64,000 nt of DNA from contig NZ_JAUCDS010000012.1 in NCBI RefSeq assembly GCF_034674885.1, forward strand, positions 1 through 64,000, read 5' to 3'. The first letter of the stretch is position 1. Each line of letters starts with the position of its first letter. Source of the DNA: Castellaniella sp034674885. GTDB taxonomy: Bacteria; Pseudomonadota; Gammaproteobacteria; Burkholderiales; Burkholderiaceae_B. This document shows positions 1 to 7,621 of the stretch, piece by piece. A program made the translations under genes and the position numbers. Under the pieces are notes generated by a model. That model made no database searches and had not been told where the DNA came from. It saw only the letters and a list, made by a program, of their open reading frames with translations.

Positions 1-569
1 GCGTCGATGCCGTCACACAGCGCATGCAGCAGCAGGATATGGACTTCCTGGATGCGCATGGTGCGATCATGCGGGACGCACAGATGGATGTCGGTCTCGT
101 AGAGCAGGGTGTTGATCTGGCCGCCGCCCTTGCCGGACAGGGCGATGACCTGCATTTCGCGTTCGTGGGCGGCCTCGATGGCCTTCAGGACATTGGGCGA
201 GTTGCCGCTGGTGGAAATGGCCACCAGCACGTCGCCGGGCTGGCCCAGGGCGTTGACCTGGCGTTCGAAGACGGATGCGAAACTGTAGTCGTTGCCCACC
301 GCCGTCATGATCGATGTGTCGGTGTTCAGGGCGATGCCGGCCAGAGGCAGGCGGTCGCGTTCGAAGCGGCCCACCAGCTCGGCCACGAAGTGCTGGGCGT
401 CCGCAGCCGAGCCGCCGTTGCCGCAGGCCAGGATGCGGGCGTTGTTGGTCAGGGCGCCAAAGAGCAGATCCACCCCCGCCGCCAGGGCAGGGGCCAGTTC
501 GCGGGCGCTGGCCTTGAAGGTGTCGACGGCATCGTCGAAATGCGACGTCATGCGGGAAGTCATGTCCAT
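1..569 (-). CDS. diaA: SIS-domain phosphosugar isomerase-like protein (DiaA/GmhA type), 3' end cut by window
   Basis: Reading the minus strand from an ATG at 569 gives an open frame of about 189 codons that runs off the window edge. It carries the SIS-domain hallmarks CGNGGSAADAQHF, TDTSIMTAVGND and ISTSGNSPNV in the order seen in sedoheptulose-7-phosphate isomerase GmhA and its paralogue DiaA, a DnaA-binding initiation regulator. A position next to yraN and rsmI is the usual diaA context, so DiaA is favoured over GmhA. In-frame ATGs at 563 and 551 are alternative starts. The C-terminus is not visible, so isomerase activity cannot be judged from this window. Confidence 0.82.
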   Translation of the reverse strand, partial: MDMTSRMTSHFDDAVDTFKASARELAPALAAGVDLLFGALTNNARILACGNGGSAADAQHFVAELVGRFERDRLPLAGIALNTDTSIMTAVGNDYSFASVFERQVNALGQPGDVLVAISTSGNSPNVLKAIEAAHEREMQVIALSGKGGGQINTLLYETDIHLCVPHDRTMRIQEVHILLLHALCDGID

Positions 570-623
570 GCGCCTGATTATCGCATGACCTCGCCCCGCG
601 GGTGCTCATGAACGTAACCGTTT

Positions 624-1118
624 TCATGCGCGAAAGGCGTCCCGGATCCATTCGATCCGGGTGCCTTCGATGCTGATCACGTCGAAGCGGCAGGGCGGCG
701 GCCGATCCTCGAAGTGAGCGCGGCTCAGCAAGGGCAGGAAGTACCGTGCCGCGCGGATCAGGCGGGCCTGCTTGACCCGGTTTACACTGGCGGCGGCACC
801 GCCGTAGCGCTGGCTGCTGCGTTCGCGCACCTCGATGAAGATCAGGATGGGGCCCTCCCGGGCGACGAGATCGATTTCTCCAGCCTTGCAGCGCAGATTG
901 CGGGCCAGAATCGGCACGCCCAGGGCGTCCAGGTGCCGGGCCGTCCTGGATTCGGCTGCGCGCCCCTGCTGCTGCGTCGGCGAACCCGTCGGGGCGGGCG
1001 GTTCGGTCGGCTCGATTTGCCGCGTCAGCCGGCGGGCGGCTGCGCGCAGCGCCCGTTGACGACGCTTGCGAGCCAGCCCCTGGGCTGTTTGCGCCAGGGC
1101 ATAGGGGTCGGTGGGCAT
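624..1118 (-). CDS. yraN: YraN family (UPF0102) endonuclease-like protein
   Basis: The protein is 164 aa. The conserved UPF0102 core covers roughly residues 50-160: G-x-x-AE-x-x-A at the start, RNLRCKAGEIDLVA, then IFIEVRERSSQRYGGA and a C-terminal RFDVISIEG. The GEID and EVR residues form the PD-(D/E)XK nuclease-like fold typical of this family; the cellular role is not established. The N-terminal 45 residues are Arg/Pro-rich and unconserved. It is divergent from rsmI, with only 34 bp between the two start codons if rsmI starts at 1153, and it lies 54 bp upstream of the diaA-like gene on the same strand. Confidence 0.9.
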   Translation of the reverse strand: MPTDPYALAQTAQGLARKRRQRALRAAARRLTRQIEPTEPPAPTGSPTQQQGRAAESRTARHLDALGVPILARNLRCKAGEIDLVAREGPILIFIEVRERSSQRYGGAAASVNRVKQARLIRAARYFLPLLSRAHFEDRPPPCRFDVISIEGTRIEWIRDAFRA

Positions 1119-1128
1119 GGGGCGAAAT

Positions 1129-1141
1129 CATTCCGGGAATG
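1129..1141. other. Small palindrome between yraN and rsmI starts
   Basis: CATTCC-G-GGAATG is a perfect 6-bp inverted repeat around one base. It sits between the divergent yraN and rsmI starts, immediately before the rsmI ribosome binding site. It could be an operator or chance; nothing else supports a role. Confidence 0.25.
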
Positions 1142-1152
1142 AGGAATTCAGT

Positions 1153-2082
1153 ATGACGGACACAGACGGTCTGGATGAAGGGGCGGTGACGTGGAAACGT
1201 CACGCCCAGCTGGTGGCGCAACAGAACTGGCCGGCTGCCAGCCTGTACGTGGTGGCCACGCCGATCGGCAATCTGGGTGATTTCAGCCTGCGGGCCTGGG
1301 AGGCCCTGCGCCGCTGCGATGCCATTGCAGCGGAAGACACGCGCACCAGCCGGACCTTGCTGGATGCCTGGGGTATCTCCACTCCCTTGCTGGCCGCCCA
1401 CCGGCACAACGAACAGCAGGTGGCCGAGACCATCGTGCAGCGCCTGTCCGAGGGCCAGCGCATCGCCCTGGTGTCCGACGCCGGGGCACCGGCCGTCAGC
1501 GACCCGGGGGCCCGGATCGTGCGCCAGGTGCAGGCGGCGGGCTATCGGGTGGTGCCCTTGCCGGGCCCCAGCGCCGTGATTGCCGCCTTGATGGCCAGCG
1601 GCGCCACGCGCGACGACGAACCCGGGTTCGCCTTTGCCGGCTTTCTGCCATCCAAGGCCCAGGCGCGCCGCAAGTGGCTGGCGCGCTGGCTGGACTGGCC
1701 CGTGCCGGTGGTGATGTTCGAAACCCCGCATCGTTTGCAGGCGGCGCTGGCCGACTTGCAGGAACTGGCGGGCGGGCAGCGCGTGCTGACGGTGGCGCGC
1801 GAGCTGAGCAAGCGCTTCGAGGAAATCAGCACCCAGCCCCTGGAACATGTACTGGACTGGCTGGCGCAGGACGCCCATCGCGGCCAGGGGGAGTTCGTGC
1901 TGGTGCTGCACGCCCCCGAGCAGGTCGCCGCCACGGAGGAAGGCCTGTCGGCAGACCAGGAACGGCTAATGAATGTGCTGCTGGCGGAACTGTCGGTGCG
2001 CGATGCGGCCCGTATCGCGGCGGCGGCCACCGGGGTGCCGCGTGATCGCCTATATGCCTGGGCCTTGCGTCAAAGCCCCTGA
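1153..2082 (+). CDS. rsmI: 16S rRNA (cytidine-1402-2'-O)-methyltransferase
   Basis: From 1153 the product is 309 aa, typical of RsmI. The tetrapyrrole-methylase fold is clear: LYVVATPIGNLGDFSLRA at the N-terminus, AAEDTRTSRTLL, LVSDAGAPAVSDPG, PLPGPSAVIAALMASG and the later VMFETPHRL. The enzyme 2'-O-methylates C1402 of 16S rRNA in the ribosomal P site. I chose ATG 1153 because a GAGGA ribosome binding site lies a few bases upstream; an in-frame ATG at 1111 would overlap the start of yraN. The 3' end overlaps the convergent rlpA gene by 13 bp. Confidence 0.95.
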   Translation: MTDTDGLDEGAVTWKRHAQLVAQQNWPAASLYVVATPIGNLGDFSLRAWEALRRCDAIAAEDTRTSRTLLDAWGISTPLLAAHRHNEQQVAETIVQRLSEGQRIALVSDAGAPAVSDPGARIVRQVQAAGYRVVPLPGPSAVIAALMASGATRDDEPGFAFAGFLPSKAQARRKWLARWLDWPVPVVMFETPHRLQAALADLQELAGGQRVLTVARELSKRFEEISTQPLEHVLDWLAQDAHRGQGEFVLVLHAPEQVAATEEGLSADQERLMNVLLAELSVRDAARIAAAATGVPRDRLYAWALRQSP

Positions 2083-3056
2083 TCCAGGGCAACGACGGGG
2101 TTCAACCCGGCCGATGCCGACAGGGTGCTGGCGGTGTGGTGGGCCTGGTCCCTGGACGGGAACGGCCCCATGCGGACTTTATAGAGCGGTGGCTGATAGC
2201 TGACGGACGCCTGGCCCAGCGCCTGGTCCATTTGTGCGTTGACGCGCTGGGCCAGGGCCTGGGCGTTGTCTTCTGACGAAAAGGCGCCGAACTGCAGATA
2301 GATGCCGCCTGCGGCCGGGGATGCGGCCGGGGATGCGGCGGCTGGGGCGGCGGACGTGGGCGTCGGCAGTGGGCGCGAAGGCGGCGGCGCGCTGACTGGG
2401 CGGGCCTGCGGCTGGGCCGGTTCGGCGACAGGGCTGGCCGAGGCCATCAGAGGCGCGCCGGGATAGCGTCCTGCGCGGATGTCGGCATTGGTGATGGCCT
2501 GGACCGTCACGCGTCCGCTGCCTGGCCCGATCAGCCCCAGTTTGGCGGCGGCGACATAGGATAGATCGATGATGCGCCCTGAATGAAAGGGGCCCCGGTC
2601 ATTGATGCGCACGATGACCGACCGCCCGTTGACGCTGCTGGTGACCCGGGCGTAGCTGGGGATCGGCAGGGTCGGATGGGCGGCCGTCATGGCATACATG
2701 TCGTAAGTTTCGCCGTTGGCGGTTTTTTCCCCGTGGAATTTGCGGCCATACCATGAGGCGACGCCTTCCTGGCGGTAGGACTGGTTTTCCCCGATGGGGA
2801 TGTAGCGCACGCCGAAGACCTCGTAGGGCCGGAAGTTGGCCGGCGCATGGCGTTCGATGCGCGGTACGGCATCCGGAATCGAGGCGATGTCGGCCGGGAT
2901 GCCGCTGCCCGGGCCGTCGTCCTTGTAGTAGCCGCCTGATCGCGAGGCGCAGCCCGCCAGCACCGCCATCATCGCGCACAGGCCGCCCACCAGCAGAGCC
3001 CGCAGGACGGAGGGTCGGCGGTCCATGGCGATGGGGGTGGGCAGGGTGTGCATCAT
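2070..3056 (-). CDS. rlpA: RlpA family septal ring lytic transglycosylase / rare lipoprotein A
   Basis: The protein is 328 aa with an N-terminal lipoprotein signal ending in the lipobox LAGC (Cys36). A double-psi beta-barrel RlpA domain at about 95-185 has GVASWYGRKFHGEKTANGE and VRINDRGPFHSGRIIDLS. An Ala/Pro-rich linker follows, then a C-terminal SPOR domain (about 250-328) that normally binds denuded peptidoglycan at the septum. RlpA proteins cleave glycan strands lacking stem peptides and help daughter-cell separation. The chosen start overlaps the rapZ stop as ATGA, consistent with translational coupling; the next ATG codon (3053) is an equally possible start. Confidence 0.92.
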   Translation of the reverse strand: MMHTLPTPIAMDRRPSVLRALLVGGLCAMMAVLAGCASRSGGYYKDDGPGSGIPADIASIPDAVPRIERHAPANFRPYEVFGVRYIPIGENQSYRQEGVASWYGRKFHGEKTANGETYDMYAMTAAHPTLPIPSYARVTSSVNGRSVIVRINDRGPFHSGRIIDLSYVAAAKLGLIGPGSGRVTVQAITNADIRAGRYPGAPLMASASPVAEPAQPQARPVSAPPPSRPLPTPTSAAPAAASPAASPAAGGIYLQFGAFSSEDNAQALAQRVNAQMDQALGQASVSYQPPLYKVRMGPFPSRDQAHHTASTLSASAGLNPVVALDQGL

Positions 3057-3928
3057 GGGATTGGGGTATGCAGCATGGGGTTGCGGTGGCGGACCAGCAG
3101 GGGCGAGTGATCGGCAAAGCGTCGGGCCAGTTGTTCGGTGACGTAGACCGAACGGTGCTGTCCGCCCGTGCAGCCGACGGCGACGGTCAGGTAGTTGCGC
3201 GTGTCCTGCATGTACAGCGGCAGCCATTTTCGGATGAAGGCCGAGATGTCCTCGATCATGGCGTCGACGCTGCCGAACTGGGCCAGCCAGGCAGCCACTG
3301 GGGCATCACGCCCCGTCAGGGGACGCAGCAGGGGGTCGTAGTGGGGGTTGGGCAGGCAGCGCACATCGAAGACCAGATCGGCGTCGTGCGGTACACCGCG
3401 TTTGTAGGCGAAGGATTCGAAGGTCAGGATGACCGAGGCCCGGTCCACCTGGACCAGATCGCGCACCCAGCTGCGCAGCTGGCCGGGAGTCAGGTCCGAC
3501 GTGTCGATGACGTGTTCCTGGTGACGCAATGGCGCCAGCAGGTCCCGTTCGCGGCTGATGCATTCCTGCAGCGAGGCGTCCAGGCCTTCCTGGCGCAACC
3601 GGTCGGTCAGCGGGTGACGGCGCCGGGATTCGGAATACCGCTGCATCAGGGTGTGGTCGTCGGCGTCCAGGAAAATCACGTGCAGGGCCATGCCCATGGC
3701 CCGCAGGCTGGTCAGGATGCCGGGCAGTTCGTCCAGATCGCCCGGGGTGCGCACGTCGATGGATACGGCCACCCGTTCCAGGCCGCTGTCCTGCGTGCTG
3801 GCGATGAACTCGTGCAGGAAACGGACGGGCAGGTTGTCGATGCAGGTGTAGCCGGTGTCTTCCAGCATGCGCAGGGCCACGGATTTGCCCGACCCGGAGA
3901 TCCCGGTGATGAGAACGATGTTCAGCAT
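3053..3928 (-). CDS. rapZ: RNase adapter protein RapZ
   Basis: The 291-aa protein has a Walker A motif GISGSGKS at residues 9-16, followed by the family pattern RMLEDTGYTCIDNLP and a C-terminal VAVGCTGGQHRSVYV segment. RapZ binds nucleotides and small RNAs and, in enterobacteria, delivers GlmZ to RNase E to control glucosamine-6-phosphate synthesis. Whether that RNA circuit exists in this lineage is not shown by the sequence. It lies 52 bp downstream of hprK on the same strand and overlaps rlpA, making it part of the ptsN-hprK-rapZ operon. Confidence 0.95.
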   Translation of the reverse strand: MLNIVLITGISGSGKSVALRMLEDTGYTCIDNLPVRFLHEFIASTQDSGLERVAVSIDVRTPGDLDELPGILTSLRAMGMALHVIFLDADDHTLMQRYSESRRRHPLTDRLRQEGLDASLQECISRERDLLAPLRHQEHVIDTSDLTPGQLRSWVRDLVQVDRASVILTFESFAYKRGVPHDADLVFDVRCLPNPHYDPLLRPLTGRDAPVAAWLAQFGSVDAMIEDISAFIRKWLPLYMQDTRNYLTVAVGCTGGQHRSVYVTEQLARRFADHSPLLVRHRNPMLHTPIP

Positions 3929-3980
3929 CGGGTGCCTCGGCAGCCTGGCTGCGCCAGGTCGTGGAACAAGGGAGCAGGGA

Positions 3981-4919
3981 TCACGGGCGTTTCTCTCGGG
4001 TGCTTTCCATGATGGCCAGGGCCTGGCGTTCGATGAATTCGCCCATGGTGTCGATGCCGCGCAGACTCAGGATGGTGTTGCGCACGGCCGCCTCGACCAG
4101 CACGGCCAGGTTGCGGCCTGCCGCCACCTGCAGCATGACGCGGCGGATGGGAATGCCCAGGATGTCCTGGAATTCATCCTGCATGGGCAGCCGTTCGAAA
4201 TTGTCGGGCGTCATGCGCACCAGATGCACGATGAGCTTGATCTTCATCTTGCGGCGCACGGAGGTCTCGCCGAAGATCGTGCGGATGTCCAGCAGGCCCA
4301 GCCCCCGGACCTCGAGCAGGTTCTGCAGCAGCGAGGGGCATTGGCCTTCGACGAAATTGGGGGCGGTGCGCGACAGTTCGACGGCGTCATCGGCCACCAG
4401 GCCATGGCCACGCGAAATCAGTTCCAGGGCCAGTTCGCTTTTCCCCAGGCCGGATTCGCCGGTGATCAGCACCCCCAGGCCCAGCACGTCCATGAAGACG
4501 CCGTGCACCGTGGTCTTGGGCGCCATGCGCTTGCCCAGGTAGATGCGCAGCAGGTCGATCAGGTGGGCCGCGTCGACAGGGGTTCCCACCAGGGGAATGG
4601 CCTGTTCCTGGCAGAAGGCTTGCAGGTCCTCGGGCGGCTCGGTGCCGCCGGCCAGGACAATAGCCGGGACTCCGCCTGCAACCAGGTCTTCCAGGTGATG
4701 CCTGCGGCGTTTGGGATCCAGGCGCTTGTAGTAGGAGATTTCCTCTGCGCCGAAGACCTGGATGCGGCTGGGGTGGATCAGGTTCAGGTGGCCGACCAGA
4801 TCGGCTGCGGCTTCGCGAGTGTCCGGGATGGGGCGGTCGGCGGCGGCATCCTGCCCCGCCAGCCAGGTGAAGCTGACCTTGTCGGCATTGTCACGAATCA
4901 GCTCTTGGATGGTCAGCAT
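3981..4919 (-). CDS. hprK: HPr kinase/phosphorylase
   Basis: The 312-aa product has His139 in TTVHGVFMDV, Walker A GESGLGKS at 154-161 and Asp177-Asp178 in GLVADDAVEL. It also has the HprK signature EVRGLGLLDIRTIFG near residue 205. These residues form the bifunctional site that phosphorylates and dephosphorylates a serine of HPr. In Proteobacteria the enzyme is tied to the nitrogen PTS rather than sugar uptake, which fits the adjacent ptsN. Its start overlaps the ptsN end by 29 bp. No HPr (ptsH/npr) gene lies in the window, so its substrate is encoded elsewhere. Confidence 0.96.
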   Translation of the reverse strand: MLTIQELIRDNADKVSFTWLAGQDAAADRPIPDTREAAADLVGHLNLIHPSRIQVFGAEEISYYKRLDPKRRRHHLEDLVAGGVPAIVLAGGTEPPEDLQAFCQEQAIPLVGTPVDAAHLIDLLRIYLGKRMAPKTTVHGVFMDVLGLGVLITGESGLGKSELALELISRGHGLVADDAVELSRTAPNFVEGQCPSLLQNLLEVRGLGLLDIRTIFGETSVRRKMKIKLIVHLVRMTPDNFERLPMQDEFQDILGIPIRRVMLQVAAGRNLAVLVEAAVRNTILSLRGIDTMGEFIERQALAIMESTREKRP

Positions 4920-5388
4920 GGTCAGTGGGCGGCGTCTGGGTGCCGCTCAGGATGAGTTGGTGGATCTGTTGCGGGTCCGTGGACTGGGCCAGCGTCTGGC
5001 GCACCTGTGCGTCGGAGAGCAGGCGGGCAATGGCCGCTAGCAGATCCAGATGAGTCTGGGTGGCGGCTTCGGGCATCAGCAGGAAGAACAACAGCCGCGC
5101 GGTGCGCCCGTCGTTGGCGTCGAAGCGGATGGGGCTGGCCAGCCGGATGAAGGCCGCGTGCGGTTCGCGCAGGTCTTTCAGACGCCCGTGCGGGATGGCC
5201 ACATCGTGCCCCAGGGCGGTCGAGCCCAGGCGTTCGCGCGCCAGCAGACTGTGGAAGACCGACATGCGGGCCACTCCCTGGTGGTTTTCAAACAGCAGGC
5301 CGGCGTGCTCGAAGGCGCGTTTCTTGCTGGTGGCAGCCAGATCCAGGACGATATTGCCAGGTGGCAGGATGCGGGAACTGAGGTTCAT
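4891..5388 (-). CDS. ptsN: PTS IIA-like nitrogen regulatory protein EIIA-Ntr
   Basis: The 165-aa protein belongs to the fructose/mannitol EIIA family. The phosphorylatable histidine is His67 in GHDVAIPHGR, and the downstream FFLLMPEAATQTHLDLLAAIARLL segment matches PtsN. EIIA-Ntr is the terminal acceptor of the PEP-EI(Ntr)-NPr phosphorelay and usually controls potassium transport, phosphate signalling or virulence by protein-protein contact rather than carrying sugar. The C-terminal 15 residues are overlapped by hprK. It lies 109 bp downstream of hpf. Confidence 0.95.
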   Translation of the reverse strand: MNLSSRILPPGNIVLDLAATSKKRAFEHAGLLFENHQGVARMSVFHSLLARERLGSTALGHDVAIPHGRLKDLREPHAAFIRLASPIRFDANDGRTARLLFFLLMPEAATQTHLDLLAAIARLLSDAQVRQTLAQSTDPQQIHQLILSGTQTPPTDHADHPRADS

Positions 5389-5497
5389 GGCGACATTATA
5401 GGTGTCAGACGTCCCCCAGACACCAGCATGGCCCCGGAGCAGCGCTGCGAGGCCATGGAGTCAGTGGCGGCCGGATTTGGCCAGCCGGTCAGGATGC

Positions 5498-5824
5498 TTA
5501 TTCAGCGTGGATTTCCTGACGTTTCGGGGGTTCATGTGCGTAGGTTTGAGCCTTGGATTTGTATTTGATCACCTGGCGGTCGACTTTGTCGACCAGCAGG
5601 TCGATGGCCGCGTACAGATTGTCATCCGAGGCTTCGCAATGCAGGTCCTTGCCGCGCAAGCGCATGGTGATTTCAGCCGTGTGCTTGAGAGGTTCGATGG
5701 AGAGCATGACCTGGGTATCGATGACCTGATCGAAGTGCCGTAGAACGCGCGCTGTCTTGGTGTGGACGTATTCGCGGATGGCGGGGGTGATTTCCAGATG
5801 GCGACCGGTGATTGACAGGCTCAT
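5498..5824 (-). CDS. hpf: Ribosome hibernation promoting factor, short form
   Basis: From ATG 5824 the protein is 108 aa: MSLSITGRHLEITPAIREYV, then a central KDLHCEASDDNLYAAIDLLVDKVDRQV, the conserved S30AE/HPF fold. The start is fixed by a strong AAGGAG ribosome binding site; upstream in-frame codons lack one. Short HPF proteins bind the 30S decoding region and promote 100S dimers in stationary phase, usually together with RMF in gammaproteobacteria. The C-terminal extension of long HPF is absent. A candidate sigma-70 promoter and a Pho-box-like direct repeat lie within 125 bp upstream. Confidence 0.94.
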   Translation of the reverse strand: MSLSITGRHLEITPAIREYVHTKTARVLRHFDQVIDTQVMLSIEPLKHTAEITMRLRGKDLHCEASDDNLYAAIDLLVDKVDRQVIKYKSKAQTYAHEPPKRQEIHAE

Positions 5825-5898
5825 AGTGCAGGCTCCTTGCGGAAAAATACAGTGACGGTTCGGTGAGGAACCGGGGATGTGGGGGGTGGTCTCCTTTG

Positions 5899-5916
5899 CT
5901 GACAGGTTGATGACAG
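5899..5916 (-). promoter_or_regulatory. Pho-box-like direct repeat upstream of hpf
   Basis: On the minus strand CTGTCA-TCAAC-CTGTCA gives two identical hexamers with the 11-bp period of a PhoB site; 15 of 18 positions fit the enterobacterial consensus. It lies 75-92 bp upstream of the hpf start, just downstream of the predicted -10. Binding is an inference. Confidence 0.35.
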
Positions 5917-5920
5917 GTCC

Positions 5921-5948
5921 AGTGTACTGGTTGCCAAAAAGACAGCAA
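5921..5948 (-). promoter_or_regulatory. Candidate sigma-70 promoter for hpf
   Basis: On the minus strand TTGCTG (5948-5943), a 16-bp spacer and TACACT (5926-5921) resemble -35 and -10 boxes. Transcription would begin roughly 90 bp upstream of the hpf start and could read through ptsN, hprK, rapZ and rlpA. Confidence 0.4.
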
Positions 5949-6010
5949 GTGGGTTGAAAAGGGGTAAGATAGCTGGATTGGCTGCTGGGCAATGTCCGGC
6001 AACCGCACAG

Positions 6011-6042
6011 AAAAATCGCCCCTGCATGCAGGGGCGATTTTT
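6011..6042. terminator. Perfect 32-bp palindromic, bidirectional Rho-independent terminator
   Basis: Two perfectly complementary 16-base arms meet at GCATGC, with a G/C-rich core (CGCCCC/GGGGCG) flanked by A-runs on the left and T-runs on the right. It would terminate transcription in either direction and isolates the kds/lpt operon from hpf. Confidence 0.85.
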
Positions 6043-6120
6043 TTCGGCGCGGCGTAGGGGATGAGCCCGGACACAGGGCAGTTCTGAGGACTGATCTGTG
6101 CCAGGCGAATCCGAGCCCCG

Positions 6121-6237
6121 CAAGCAGCCGAAGGCTACGCAGCGTGGGGGCCCTTTGGCGCGCCGGGCCGCCCCAAGCGCCAAAGCGCCCCCTTGGGGGG
6201 CAGCAAGCAGCTGAAGGCTGCGCAGCGTGGGGGCCCT
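6121..6237. repeat. Dispersed intergenic hairpin repeat, copy A
   Basis: A 34-bp unit at 6121-6154 is repeated at 6204-6237 with two mismatches. Between them lies a stem CTTTGGCG (6153-6160) / CGCCAAAG (6178-6185) around a loop containing GCCGGGCCGCCCC, flanked by GGGGG/CCCCC that can extend the stem. A second small hairpin GCCCCC-TT-GGGGGC follows. The element begins 6 bp beyond the lptB stop. A related copy is at 21072-21166. Confidence 0.75.
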
Positions 6238-6242
6238 GATCC

Positions 6243-7025
6243 TCACATCCGGAAGTTCTTGCCCAGGTACACCTGGCGCACGGCTTCGTTGTCGACGATC
6301 TCGTTGGGATGTCCGCTGGTCAGCACCCGGCCTTCGCTGATGATGTAGGCGCGGTCGCAGATGCCCAGCGTTTCACGTACGTTGTGGTCGGTGATCAGGA
6401 CGCCGATGTTGCGCCCGCGCAGGAACTGCACGATCCGCTGGATCTCGATGACGGCGATCGGGTCGACGCCGGCAAAGGGTTCGTCCAGCAGAATGAATCG
6501 AGGGTGCGTGGCCAGTGCACGGGCGATTTCCACCCGGCGGCGTTCCCCGCCCGACAACGACAGCGCCATGTTGCGGCGGATGTGTTCGATCTGCAGTTCG
6601 TCGATCAGGGCTTCCAGGCGTTCCTCGAGTTCGTGGGACGACAGGGCGTGGCCTTGTGGATCGCGCTGCAGCTCGAGGACGGCGCGAATGTTCTGTTCCA
6701 CGGTCAGGCGCCGGAAAACGGAGGCGTCCTGGGGCAGATAGGACAGCCCCAGCCGGGCGCGACGATGCATGGGCACGCCCGTCACGTCGTGGTGGTCGAT
6801 GGTGATGCGGCCCGTGTCGGCGGGAATCAGACCGACGATCATGTAGAAGCTGGTGGTCTTTCCGGCGCCGTTGGGCCCCAGCAAGCCGACGACCTCGCCG
6901 CTGTCGACGGACAGGGATACGTCCTGGACCACCGCGCGCCGACCAAAGGTCTTGCCCAGGCCGACGGCCTGGAGGCAGCCGCTATCGCGCGCGGGCTCGG
7001 AGGGAAAAGATACGGTGGCAGACAT
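6243..7025 (-). CDS. lptB: Lipopolysaccharide export ABC transporter ATP-binding protein LptB
   Basis: The 260-aa ABC ATPase has Walker A GPNGAGKT, the signature LSGGERRRVEIARAL, Walker B FILLDEPFAGVDPIAV and the H-loop DHNVRETL. The phrase GLSYLPQDASVFRRLTVEQNI is characteristic of LptB. It powers extraction of LPS from the inner membrane through LptFG and its transfer to the LptC-LptA bridge. It is 14 bp downstream of lptA on the same strand. The first 13 residues before the ABC core are an extension relative to E. coli LptB. Confidence 0.96.
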   Translation of the reverse strand: MSATVSFPSEPARDSGCLQAVGLGKTFGRRAVVQDVSLSVDSGEVVGLLGPNGAGKTTSFYMIVGLIPADTGRITIDHHDVTGVPMHRRARLGLSYLPQDASVFRRLTVEQNIRAVLELQRDPQGHALSSHELEERLEALIDELQIEHIRRNMALSLSGGERRRVEIARALATHPRFILLDEPFAGVDPIAVIEIQRIVQFLRGRNIGVLITDHNVRETLGICDRAYIISEGRVLTSGHPNEIVDNEAVRQVYLGKNFRM

Positions 7026-7039
7026 AGGGGTTCAGGCGA

Positions 7040-7621
7040 TTACGAGCGTCCTGCGCGGCATTTGGCCACAGCCTGGTCGATGCGGGATTGCGGTTGCGCC
7101 AGGGATCGGACGCGTCCGCCTGCCGCAGCGGAATTCTGGCCGCCGAAGGCCTCGTAGGTGCCGGTCTTGTCGTGATAGATGATCTTGGCGCCGCGCACGC
7201 TGTCGAACGTCTGGCCGCAGACCTGGCGCGTCACGGTGGCTTGGCCGGTCAGGGTGATGTCGCCGGCTTGCCCGGCGTAGTCCGCCTGCTGGCCGGTGGC
7301 AATCAGGGTTTCGAATTTTTCCGGGTTTTCCTGGCGGATGGTGACGGTGCCGCCTTTGTCGGCCGTGGCGGTGCCGAACTGGTTGCCCTGGGCGTCTTCG
7401 TGAGTGACGAGCTTGTCGGCCCGCAGGGTCATGGCGCCCCGGGTCAGGACCACGTTGCCGGTGAATGTGCTGGTCTTGTTGACGTCATCGTAGTGCAGCG
7501 TGTCCGACAGGATGATGGTGTCGGGCTCTGCTGCTTTTCCCTGGGGGGAAGCAGCCTGGGCAGACAGCGCGAGGAGGCAGGTCGCCGACGCGGCGAACAG
7601 GGCTGTAGGCAGAGTTTTCAT
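7040..7621 (-). CDS. lptA: Lipopolysaccharide transport periplasmic protein LptA
   Basis: The 193-aa product has a cleavable signal peptide (residues 1-23, ending AQA) followed by an OstA/LptA beta-jellyroll: DTIILSDTLHYDDVNKTSTFTG, then LTRGAMTLRADKLVTHEDAQGN. LptA polymerises as a periplasmic bridge carrying LPS to LptDE. A short basic C-terminal tail follows the fold. Its ATG overlaps the lptC stop (ATGA), so the two should be translated together. Confidence 0.93.
   Translation of the reverse strand: MKTLPTALFAASATCLLALSAQAASPQGKAAEPDTIILSDTLHYDDVNKTSTFTGNVVLTRGAMTLRADKLVTHEDAQGNQFGTATADKGGTVTIRQENPEKFETLIATGQQADYAGQAGDITLTGQATVTRQVCGQTFDSVRGAKIIYHDKTGTYEAFGGQNSAAAGGRVRSLAQPQSRIDQAVAKCRAGRS

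Larger units (their letters stand above)
5825..6242. other. 418-bp intergenic region lacking rpoN
   Basis: Many Proteobacteria carry rpoN (sigma-54) between lptB and hpf. Here no reading frame with RpoN features exists. From left to right the interval holds the hpf leader, a PhoB-box-like repeat, a promoter, a 32-bp palindromic terminator and a repeat element that starts 6 bp beyond the lptB stop codon. Confidence 0.75.

Noticed and set aside
67..1911. 614-codon minus-strand frame across diaA, yraN and rsmI
   Set aside because: It crosses three recognised genes in the wrong frame and has Arg/Pro/Gly-rich shadow composition.
5927..5945. Possible sigma-54 promoter (TTGGCAACC…) before hpf
   Set aside because: The -12 GC element is missing at the required spacing; a sigma-70 reading fits better.
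6121..6237. CRISPR-like direct repeat
   Set aside because: Only two repeat units exist and the interval is a conserved hairpin, not a variable spacer; no cas genes are present.
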